A DNA stretch of 54,922 nt from contig NW_013657626.1 of assembly GCF_000142905.1 (NCBI RefSeq), forward strand, positions 144,517 to 199,438. Reading direction: 5' to 3'. Source of the stretch: Thecamonas trahens ATCC 50062. Taxonomy: Eukaryota > Apusozoa > Apusomonadida > Apusomonadidae. Within the stretch, counting starts at the first letter, position 1, and each line of letters opens with the position of its first letter. Of this stretch, positions 1 through 8,700 are shown one piece after another. Below the pieces are notes generated by a model, which saw nothing but the letters and a program-made list of their open reading frames with translations, was not told the DNA's origin and did not search any database. The translations under genes were made by a program, and so were the position numbers.

Positions 1-13
1 ACTTAACTACTAC

Positions 14-78
14 CTCCTCCCTCCCTCCCTCCCTCCCTCCCTCCCTCCCTCCCCCCTCCCCCCCCCCCCCCCCCCCCC
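14..78 (+). repeat. CCCT microsatellite followed by a C21 run upstream of the first gene
   Basis: A CCCT/CCTC tetranucleotide repeat runs from about 14 to 57 and merges into 21 uninterrupted C residues at 58-78. The following 59 bases up to the ATG at 138 are pyrimidine-rich and contain no AG dinucleotide. The tract therefore looks like leader or promoter sequence rather than a splice acceptor. Its role is inferred. Confidence 0.9.
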
Positions 79-137
79 GCCCTCTCGCCCCCCGCCCCAT
101 CCCCTCATCATTCCCCACCGACATACCCACCCTCGCC

Positions 138-3100
138 ATGACCTTGCTCCTTACTCTTGCACTCGCACTCGCACTCGCACTCGCTTCCTCCCACCCATTC
201 GTCGGCGCCGCCTCGCCGGGCACCTACAACGGCAGGGTGTCTGTGACCTCTCCCGCCACTTTTGGCACCTTTGACGTTGATGTGTATCAGTCGTCGTCGA
301 CCAGTGGTGGCACGGTCGATGTCTCATGTCCGGATGGTCTGGCTGTCTTTGATTGCCTCGCTACCACCACCTCGGGCTCGCTAACGCCCGATGGCAATGA
401 GGCCTTTTTGGGTGCTTTCCATGCAGAGACGGTGGGTACTTGCAGGCTCGTCGCAACGTCGGCGACTCTCCAGTATGCGCTGGCGTATTGCTACAACGCT
501 ACCGAGCGTGGAACTGGCGCTACCATCTGGCGAAGCCACACAAGTCCTCAAACGACGGCTTCGTCGTGGTCTTGCCCGGCCGGCAGCCGCATTGTCGCCT
601 GCCGCTGTTTCTCGTCGGGGGGCGACTGCCCTCCCCTTGCCTTGCAAAATGCGACGATTGTCGGAAACGGCTGCGTTCACGCTGCGCCGGGCGGTGTGGT
701 GGCCCTTCCAATTTGCATTTCGGGCTCGGCGTGCCAGTTTGACGCCGCCCGGGCCGCATCGAGCTCACCGGCGTCGTGCCCGGCGAACTCGTTCTGCCTC
801 CCAGACCCGTCGGCGTGGTACACTCACGCGACATGCGTGGCCAGCCCGGGGTATGTGGCAGTCGAGGATCCCATTGGAACGATCACGTACCAGCCGGCGT
901 ACATGCCGATGGCACCCGGCGTCAGCGGCGCTGACGGCGCGGTCATCTCCTCGCGCGACCTTGTTGTGGCTGCCAGCCAGCGCGTCAAGGCCCATATCAT
1001 TCAAGTCGCTGACCTCGACAACGACGGCGATGACGACATGATCTGGTGCAGGGACGACGGCGTAGGCATGCCCGAGGTGATGCGCAACATCGGGACCTCA
1101 CCAGCCGGTGGCTCCGACATGGTGGCCGAGTTTGGCTCGGTGTACGGCACTGCCCCCGGCGATGGCATCGACCTCATCAAGTTTTACGACGGAAACCAGG
1201 ATGGCTACCCGGACATGTACATTGCGGCTGCAGTCGACACGCCGTACATTTCTGTGGTGGCCTCACAGGTTCGCGACGGCGTCGGCGGCTACTTTGACTT
1301 TGACACTATCACTCCCGTCCACACGACAACGGACATGTCGGTCTACTCGCCTGCACGATTTAGCATGTTGTTGGTCACCGACTTTAACAACGACAATCTC
1401 GCCGACGCCGTTGCCTCAGGCCGCCACATTCCGGTTGTCCTGCTGTTTTCCGGGACAAGCACCTGGGGCATGAGCAGCCCTACCATCATTTTTGACATGC
1501 GGGGCGTGGGCAGCAATGGCCTCGAGCAAGGCCTGGTTGTCGACCTCAACGCCGATGGCTGCCTCGACATTGTTGCTGCTACCCTTGCAAGTGGATATGG
1601 CGGAGGCATGTGGATGCGTGGACACTGCGGAAGCTTTGACAACGGAACAGCGCTACCGGGTGAAAACTACGGGAGCGGTATCTCTGTTGCCGATTTTAAC
1701 GGCGACGGAGTACTCGACGTTGTCGGCGGCACTGTTGAGGTTCGGTTCGGGCGCGGCGCGGCCGCGAGTGGACTGGACGACATCATACAAGCCGGACCAC
1801 ATTCCCGCTACAAGATCGAGGACGACAGTTGTCGCAACCTCGGCTCACTCGACTGGGACTCCGACGGCGATGTTGACATCATTTGCCTCGACCGTTCCGG
1901 GTCGCGGAACGCCATCTCGCTCTTCCTCAACAACGGTGATGGCACCTTTGCACCGAGCTACGCCCTGTTTCCGGGCTACCTCACCGAGTCTTCCAGTTCC
2001 TTTTTCTACGCTCTTCGAATCTCGGTTGTCACAGGGCCTGGGCGCGCGCCTGTGGCTTTTGTTGACAACATTTACGGCGGCTCCAAGCCTGTTCTGATGC
2101 TGGTGCCGGCTGGCGCCCCGGCCGCCAGCCGGGGCATGACAAGTTACCCCGGGGCGCCGATAAGTCAGCCGCTGCTGAGCTCGACCACGCTGCGGTTCAT
2201 CGGACCAGCGGCAGTGGCCACGTCGACAGTTGCGGCCGACGTTGCTATTGCTGACTTTAACGGCGACGGCAACCAGGACGTGGCGATGCTTGGCCACCCG
2301 GGCTACTTGGCGCTGGCAGACAGCGCCGGCTCGGGCACTTTCTTCTCGCGCGGTACCGTTCCCCAGCAGTGGAGCGAATCCAACTTTGGTGAGACGTGCG
2401 ACATTGATGCCGACGGCGACGTTGACATTGTTGTTGCAGTTGAGACCGGCGGCGTCAAGCGTGTTGTCATCATGGTCAATGACCTCAACGGTCTCTCGGG
2501 AGAGTTCTCCAACGTGACACTTCCGAGCAAGTGCGACGCCATTTTCGCATGGTGCATCGATCTCGAGTCGGACGGCGACAACGACGTGGTGTACGGTTGC
2601 GAGCCGCAGGGCTTTGGCGTTGTTGTCAACATCGGAAGCTCGGCTGCGCCGGTGTGGAGCGGGCCGGACATGCCGCTGCTGCATGGCGACACGACCTTCA
2701 AGTACGCGGCTGTCGGGGATGTGACTCGCGACGGACTCGCTGACGTGGCCTACTCTGATCGCATGACGGGCTCAGAGCGGGTGGTGGTGATGGCCGGGAC
2801 CGGGCCGCCGCTGTACAACTTTACCTCTGTCCACATTGCTATTGTCGCTCCGCAGGTCCCGACCTTTATCCGAATCGAGGACATGGACATGGACGGACTC
2901 CTGGATGTGGTGTGGGTGGCATCCGGTGGCGGTGCCTCGGTCCAGACGATGCTTGCCACGCCGACAGCTGGGAGCTTCGGGCCGGTCATTTCGGCATCAT
3001 CGTCGGTCAATTACTCTCCGTACGCCTTTGAAGTGACGACGGCCGGCGAGTACGGTTATGGAGGGCGGATGGTGGTCCACTCGACGGGCGGTGTGGTCCG

Positions 3101-4325
3101 CACGCACTACCCGATTGTGGTGACGCCGTTTGCCAACGGCACCTTTGGCGTGCCGCGGATTGTCGACTCTGTCCCGAGCCACGGGCACATGCTAACGCTT
3201 GCAGATCTCGACGGTGACGGTGTGCGAGACTTGCTCTTCTTCAGGTCACAAAACACGCCAGTGCTTTGGACAAAGGTGCATACCATCGCTCCACCACCGC
3301 CACCGCCGCCGCCACCGTCGCCGCCACCGCCGCCGTCGCCGCCACCACCGCCGCCGCCGCCCGAGGCTGCGCTCCCATCGCCGCCGCCTCCGCCCGCATT
3401 GGGCGAGACCAAGGATTCGGCGGCAAGCGTGCTCTCGTCCGACTCTGCGGCGTCCTCTCCGGGCATGGCCTTTGTGTATGCACTGGTCGTTCTTGTCATT
3501 GCCACCGTTATGTTCATGAGCACGACCCGGCGCCGGGCTGCGTCCAAATATCGCCGGACGCCGGACGAGTGGCTGGGGCTCGATGTCGACCAGTTTCTGC
3601 TCCACAGCCACTCGCTCTTTGGCGCGTTTGTGGTGAGCGAGGCCGAGGCTGCGGTCTTCTCGCGACAGGGCCGTGCGCTGTGCGGGGCGTTCAAGTTGTT
3701 CATCGTGTACACGACGGTGGCCATCATGCCGTTCCTCAACCCAGAGGCGTTTGACTCTGACGCGAGCACGATCGACGTCAATCGAGTCTTGCAGATGCTC
3801 CTCGTCTCGCTCCTCTCGCATGGTGTGGCGTTTGTCTTTGGCCTGCCGTTCATCAAGAAGCTGCTCCAGTCGTCGTCGACGGCGGTGAGCAAGAGTGCAG
3901 CGCTGATCATTGGATGCATTTCGCTCTTTATCCTCGCCTGTGTCAACGCCATCATCACGATTGTCCCGATGTGGCTTGACGGGTTCGACGTCAACATGGG
4001 CGCCATGGCCACGCTCTACGGAATGTCGGTCTTTACATCGTTCATCGTGGTCGAGCCGGCGCTCGCGCTCCTCTTCTACTTTGCGTTCCATTGGAATGCC
4101 GTCCATGTGGCGTACGGTGGCAACGGAGGCGGAGTTGGCCGGAACAGTGCCGCCATCGAGCCGGCACACACCAAGCGTTCTCGTAGCCGCAGCCGCAGCA
4201 GCGGCCCGCACAGCGAGAGCGGTAGCGGGAGTGGCCCAAGTGCAGCAGCGGACGCCGATTCTGATGCCGTCTCGGCTCATTGCGACAAATCGGGCGGCTC
4301 CGAGTCGGGCGTCGAGATGGCTTAG
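138..4325 (+). CDS. Secreted-type FG-GAP/VCBS repeat protein with a C-terminal multi-TM region
   Basis: The protein has 1395 aa from an ATG at 138. It starts with a signal peptide whose hydrophobic core is a Leu-Ala repeat encoded by a CTCGCA hexanucleotide repeat. Residues about 280-1050 hold roughly twelve FG-GAP/VCBS calcium-loop repeats, seen as DLDNDGDDD, DFNGDGVLD, DIDADGDVD and DLDGDGVRD. Such repeats form beta-propeller blades that bind Ca2+ in integrin-alpha-like ectodomains. A proline-rich linker near 1053-1080 precedes a membrane segment near 1110-1135, then about four more hydrophobic segments. The tail is basic, then acidic and Ser-rich, and presumably cytoplasmic. The membrane part has a polycystin-like pattern (HSLFGAF, a conserved YG, then VVEPALALL) but there is no PLAT domain or channel pore. 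The likely role is a surface adhesion or sensing protein. The ligand is unknown. Confidence 0.8.
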   Translation: MTLLLTLALALALALASSHPFVGAASPGTYNGRVSVTSPATFGTFDVDVYQSSSTSGGTVDVSCPDGLAVFDCLATTTSGSLTPDGNEAFLGAFHAETVGTCRLVATSATLQYALAYCYNATERGTGATIWRSHTSPQTTASSWSCPAGSRIVACRCFSSGGDCPPLALQNATIVGNGCVHAAPGGVVALPICISGSACQFDAARAASSSPASCPANSFCLPDPSAWYTHATCVASPGYVAVEDPIGTITYQPAYMPMAPGVSGADGAVISSRDLVVAASQRVKAHIIQVADLDNDGDDDMIWCRDDGVGMPEVMRNIGTSPAGGSDMVAEFGSVYGTAPGDGIDLIKFYDGNQDGYPDMYIAAAVDTPYISVVASQVRDGVGGYFDFDTITPVHTTTDMSVYSPARFSMLLVTDFNNDNLADAVASGRHIPVVLLFSGTSTWGMSSPTIIFDMRGVGSNGLEQGLVVDLNADGCLDIVAATLASGYGGGMWMRGHCGSFDNGTALPGENYGSGISVADFNGDGVLDVVGGTVEVRFGRGAAASGLDDIIQAGPHSRYKIEDDSCRNLGSLDWDSDGDVDIICLDRSGSRNAISLFLNNGDGTFAPSYALFPGYLTESSSSFFYALRISVVTGPGRAPVAFVDNIYGGSKPVLMLVPAGAPAASRGMTSYPGAPISQPLLSSTTLRFIGPAAVATSTVAADVAIADFNGDGNQDVAMLGHPGYLALADSAGSGTFFSRGTVPQQWSESNFGETCDIDADGDVDIVVAVETGGVKRVVIMVNDLNGLSGEFSNVTLPSKCDAIFAWCIDLESDGDNDVVYGCEPQGFGVVVNIGSSAAPVWSGPDMPLLHGDTTFKYAAVGDVTRDGLADVAYSDRMTGSERVVVMAGTGPPLYNFTSVHIAIVAPQVPTFIRIEDMDMDGLLDVVWVASGGGASVQTMLATPTAGSFGPVISASSSVNYSPYAFEVTTAGEYGYGGRMVVHSTGGVVRTHYPIVVTPFANGTFGVPRIVDSVPSHGHMLTLADLDGDGVRDLLFFRSQNTPVLWTKVHTIAPPPPPPPPPSPPPPPSPPPPPPPPEAALPSPPPPPALGETKDSAASVLSSDSAASSPGMAFVYALVVLVIATVMFMSTTRRRAASKYRRTPDEWLGLDVDQFLLHSHSLFGAFVVSEAEAAVFSRQGRALCGAFKLFIVYTTVAIMPFLNPEAFDSDASTIDVNRVLQMLLVSLLSHGVAFVFGLPFIKKLLQSSSTAVSKSAALIIGCISLFILACVNAIITIVPMWLDGFDVNMGAMATLYGMSVFTSFIVVEPALALLFYFAFHWNAVHVAYGGNGGGVGRNSAAIEPAHTKRSRSRSRSSGPHSESGSGSGPSAAADADSDAVSAHCDKSGGSESGVEMA

Positions 4326-4410
4326 GCGACCATAAACTGGCATTCTGCCATGTCGTCCCCCCCGCCGCCCCTCAATAACTAACAAGGTCAACATACGGAA
4401 TCTACTCGTC

Positions 4411-4441
4411 GTCCCCCCTCCCCCCCCCCCCCCCCCCCCCC
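4411..4441 (+). repeat. C-rich tract with a C22 run upstream of the gene at 4498
   Basis: Twenty-two C residues run from 4420 to 4441, ending 56 bases before the ATG at 4498. A short GT run follows. No AG occurs between the tract and the start codon. It is a parallel of the C21 run before the first gene. Confidence 0.9.
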
Positions 4442-4497
4442 TCCCTCGTGTGTGTGTGTATCCGGCTACCACCGCTCTCTCCCGCACGTAATTCCTG

Positions 4498-5724
4498 ATG
4501 CAAACCACACTCGGCCTTCTCGGCGCGGCGTTGATTGGACTACCGCGACTGGCTGCCTCGCACTCGACAAACATCGCGCGGGCTCTGGACGAGGCCGGAG
4601 CCATCTGCTCGCTAGCGGCATGCATGATGGCGGTGGTAACAGCAGCTGTGAGCCGGCGACCCCTGACACGACTGAGGCGACGAGCAGAGCTGCCGCGCCA
4701 CGCCGCCATCGACGGCCAAGACGAGGACAGGCGAAGCAGAGGCGAAGTGCTAATCGACGGAGTACCCGAGTGGAATGGGTGGCTGACGCTGCTGCTAGCC
4801 GCTGCCGGGGTCATGGCCACCGGCGAGGCGGCGGCCCGGATCGATGGCGCCAGTCTTGCCTGCGCAGCCGCTGTGTGCGTGGCGACCCTCGCTGCGCCTC
4901 CGCCGCATCAGACAACCGCGCCTGCGCTGTTTGCCTCACCAGCACGGACTGTCCGCTTTACTGTGAGCTTGCTGCTGTGGCAGGCGTACTTGGTGGGCTC
5001 CGCCGCCGAGGCCGAGAGCACCGGCAGCAGCAGCCTCGACCAGCTTGTAGCCGCCCTCGACTGGCTCGTCCCACTGGGTGCGGCGGCGAGTGCGCCGCTG
5101 CTGGGCATGCTCCCGCCGCCGCGTCGCACTGGGCTTGCCGGCGGCGGGCCTCAACAGGTCCGCGGCCTGTCGCTCGGGCAGGCGGTGGCCGCTGTGTTCT
5201 GGGCTGGCCTCCTCTATCAAAGCTACGCGCTCGTGGTCGCCTCACCGGCACTGGACGCCATGCAGGCCTCGGTGAAGGCGCGGTGGGTGGCGAGCGGACT
5301 GATGATTGGCGTGAGTACAGCCATCGCGCTGGTGACGGTCATGCTGTCGGGCTCGGCAACCGCAATGGCGGCAGTGGTCGGGTACGCCGCCGCCGCCGCA
5401 GGGCTGGCGTGCGTGGGTACACTCATCGCGCCGACGGCGGCGGCAGTGCCGGCACACTCGCCGCTCACCAGTAGGTATATTGGAGCATGCATGGCGGCGG
5501 CGGCAGTAGCGATGGTGCTGTTTACAGTTTCCGTCTCACGGGCCCGGGCGGCGGCGATCGCGGTGTGTGCGGCAGTGTGCGGCACGGCGTGGCTGGCTGG
5601 AGTGTCCGGGCCGGCGGCCGGCCTTCCGGCGACGGCCAGTGTCTTGATGTTTGTGCCGACGCTGCCGCGCAATGTGGTATGGATGGTGCGGCGAGGGGGC
5701 AAGGCACAAGGCGCTACGACGTGA
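4498..5724 (+). CDS. Polytopic membrane protein of unknown function
   Basis: The protein has 408 aa, mostly Ala/Leu/Val/Gly, with about nine or ten hydrophobic stretches. Examples are the segment at the N-terminus, those near residues 35-55, 80-100 and 155-175, and a close-packed set from about 225 to 385. The C-terminus is short and basic. I recognise no family signature, transporter motif or active site, so no function is offered. The ATG at 4498 is the first in frame and follows the C22 tract directly. The stop codon lies inside the 3' end of the minus-strand neighbour, giving an 11-base convergent overlap (5714-5724). Confidence 0.65.
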   Translation: MQTTLGLLGAALIGLPRLAASHSTNIARALDEAGAICSLAACMMAVVTAAVSRRPLTRLRRRAELPRHAAIDGQDEDRRSRGEVLIDGVPEWNGWLTLLLAAAGVMATGEAAARIDGASLACAAAVCVATLAAPPPHQTTAPALFASPARTVRFTVSLLLWQAYLVGSAAEAESTGSSSLDQLVAALDWLVPLGAAASAPLLGMLPPPRRTGLAGGGPQQVRGLSLGQAVAAVFWAGLLYQSYALVVASPALDAMQASVKARWVASGLMIGVSTAIALVTVMLSGSATAMAAVVGYAAAAAGLACVGTLIAPTAAAVPAHSPLTSRYIGACMAAAAVAMVLFTVSVSRARAAAIAVCAAVCGTAWLAGVSGPAAGLPATASVLMFVPTLPRNVVWMVRRGGKAQGATT

Positions 5725-8700
5725 GCCAGGCGATGTGCTTGGCAGCGTACTTGTCGAGGCGGATGAGTCGCTTGAGGAGACCTTCGACGCTGAGCGCGTG
5801 CTGGGTCGGCGGGCGGGAGGCGAGCGAGAGCCGGGCTGAGAGCTTGGCGCACACCGAGTCAAGCGCTGAGGTTCCAGCGTCGTGGCCCCAGGCGGACCCG
5901 AGCCGGATGCCGAGGCTGTCGGAGACCTCGAGCCAGGCGTAGCGGCCAAAGGCGGCGAGGCCACCTGTGGCGCAGGCAGCGGCGGCGGCGTCGACACGGG
6001 CACGGAGCGCGACGCGATCGACAGGGCGCGAACAGGCACCCACCGCTATGGCACTTCCAGCGACGGCAGCGAGGTCGGTGACGGCGGCGACAACGACGTC
6101 GGCGTCAAAGGCGGTGTCGGCGGCGAGGCCTGGTTCTTCGGTGGCGAGTGCGGCTGCGGCGTCGGCGACGGCGTCGACGGCGTCGCCGACCAGCTCCGAG
6201 AGGTGGAGGCTGAGGCGGGCGGCGAGGGCCGGGTCTTGGACGGCAATGGCACCAAGGGCGACAAAGGATAGGCCGCGAGCCAGCGAGCTGTCGATTTTGG
6301 TCCGCCCCACAGCGTGGAGCCACGGGCGCGAGCGGGCACTGCTGCCGGCGTCAGCGGCTTGGGCGACAGCCGAGGCGAGGGCGGCGACGTGGGCGACGCC
6401 AAAGGCGCGGACAAGGTCGGCCCAGCCCCAATTGCCGAGCCAGACTGCTGCCTCGAGCAGGCCACGACCGTTAGCAGCGGCAAGTACCTTGACAACGGCA
6501 CGGACCTCGCGCCAGGCGCACGAGGCGTCATCCGAGTCTGCCAGCGCGGCGCGGGCGCGGGCCTGGATGCGTGGCAGGCTCGCCGAGGCAACGCGGAGAC
6601 GCCACTCGGAGCCACGGCCTGCAGCGAGACCAAGGCGAACGACAGCGCCGATGGACAAGAGGTCGAGGCGGTCCTCGACGAGCGAGACAGCAATCTTACT
6701 CAGTTCGGCCAAGCGCTTTGCGCGCTTGGCGGCGCGACTTGAGCCCTCGTCGGCAGAGTCGGACGGGGCAGCGAGAGCCCAAGCGACGAGGGCGACGACG
6801 TGCTCGAGGGCGACGCGGAGGCCGGATCGGGCCGCGTCGTTCCCGACAAGGCCGGATGAGTCTTCCCAGCCGGGCCACTCCTTGCAAAACTTGAGGATGG
6901 CGGCGAGTAGGTCGAGCGAGACAGGGTATGAGCGACCGAGGACGTGCAATGCGTAGGCAGTCGCGGTGGCGAGGATCTTACCGTAGAGCTCGATGTCGAC
7001 AGGGACGGAGAAGAGGCGGCGGGCGACGTCGATGACGGGCTGCTCGAGTGAGACTGGGAGGCCGCGACGGGCGCCTTCGCGGAGAACGGTGGCGAGGGTG
7101 TAGAACATGACCTCGCGCGAGAGGGCGTCGGGCCCGGACCGGCTGGCCTGCGACGAGAAGAGGATGACGTAGTAGCCGGCGTCTGCAAAGGTGACAAGGG
7201 CCTGCTCGAGGTAAAAGTAAGCGTAGGCGACGAGGCGCGGGCCGGAGCAGACGACTCCCTGAGCGATCATGCCAGCCATAAAGGCAAACTGCTCGTAGAG
7301 GAGCTGGACCGAGACGGCCGGCATGGTGCGGAGGACGGTGAGGGCAACGAGGGCGGCGAGTTCCATGACGGCAGCACCAGCGTGTTCGACGCCGCGAAAG
7401 ACGAGGCGGAGGGCAAGGACAAGGTCGCCATAGCCTGCGCCGTCGTCTGCCGAGGCGTACTTGAAGAGGGTGACCAGGAGGAGCTTGACAACGCCGGCGG
7501 TGACGACGGAGGATACGCGGGCGCGGCCGGGAGCAAAGACGCGATCGGCAACAGCATAGACAAGGCCGCAAAACTGGCGGCCTACCTCGAGGTTGACGTC
7601 GAGCAGGTGCATGAGCCGCTCGACCATGACGACAAGGTACTCGGAGCCGGTCTCGGTGTCACGGGAAGCGAGCGGTGATGCGACGAGGGCATAGAGCTTG
7701 AGGCGGGTGCCGTCATCCATGGGCACCTGGGCGGCGGCCATTTCGAAGGCGGCCTCGATGAGGAGAGACTTGTGGGCGAGGACGGCGGCGCGCTCGGGAC
7801 CTTCGAGGTTGATGAGCGGGGTGGAGAGGCCCTGGAGGACGGTGACCCAAGGCAGGATCTGGTACGAGCCAAAGTCGCGGCGAAAGCGGACGAGCTGACC
7901 GAGAAGGCGGGTCTGAATCCAGACGTTGGACTCGTTATAGAGAGCGGTGAGGCAGGAGAGGGCGCGGACGCGCTGGTCGTGGTCGAGGCTGGAGAGCTCA
8001 AGATAGGCTTTCGTCCGGACCTGGACAAACGGATCGAGCTCGGCGTCAAGCAGGCGTGAGAAGGCGGCGCCAAAGGCGGCGAGCGCCTCTGTCCCGAGCT
8101 TGAGCTTGGAGAAGAGGCCAAAGGCCTTTTCGACGGCGTCGTAGCGCATGAACCACTGCGGCGCGGAAAAGGCCGACTCGAGCAGCTCGTCAAAGCGCAG
8201 CGGCTCAAAGGCGATAAGGGTTTGCAGGAGGGCGTAAGTGTAGGCGGAGACCGAGTCGTACTTGACGTCGAGCAGACGCCAGAGTGCCGGAAGCAGGGTG
8301 GCCTGCAGGAGGCCGACGAGCTCGTCCTTGTTGGACACGTAGTTGGGCTCGATGAGAATGGCGTGCATGGTCTCAACGCCTGCGCCGGCAAGACCACACG
8401 ACCCGGAGGTCTGCAGCAGCATGTAAAGCCAGTGGATGAGCGGCGCACCGGCTTCGAGGCGGACCATCTCCAGCGGGGCGCGGGCGACAAAGCCGGCGCG
8501 GCGCTGCGAGCGGATCTTGGCGCCGAGCGTGTAGCGGACGAGGGTGGAGAAGACGGTGACAAAGCGGACACCGACGCGCGAAGCGAGCTCGGTGCCAGTG
8601 AGGCTGAGGTCCATGGCGAGCTCGAGAGCCGGCTCGAGCTCGCGGTAGGTAAACTGGGCGCCGAGGTCGACTTGAGCAAGAAGGAGGTCGGCGCACTCGA

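Noticed and set aside
58-137. Poly-C tract as a polypyrimidine tract for spliced-leader trans-splicing
   Set aside because: No AG follows the tract before the ATG, and the same is true for the genes at 4498 and 11351.
3246-4820. 524-aa minus-strand ORF
   Set aside because: Antisense to the proline-rich linker and TM region of the first FG-GAP gene; Arg-rich, no domain, wrong codon bias.
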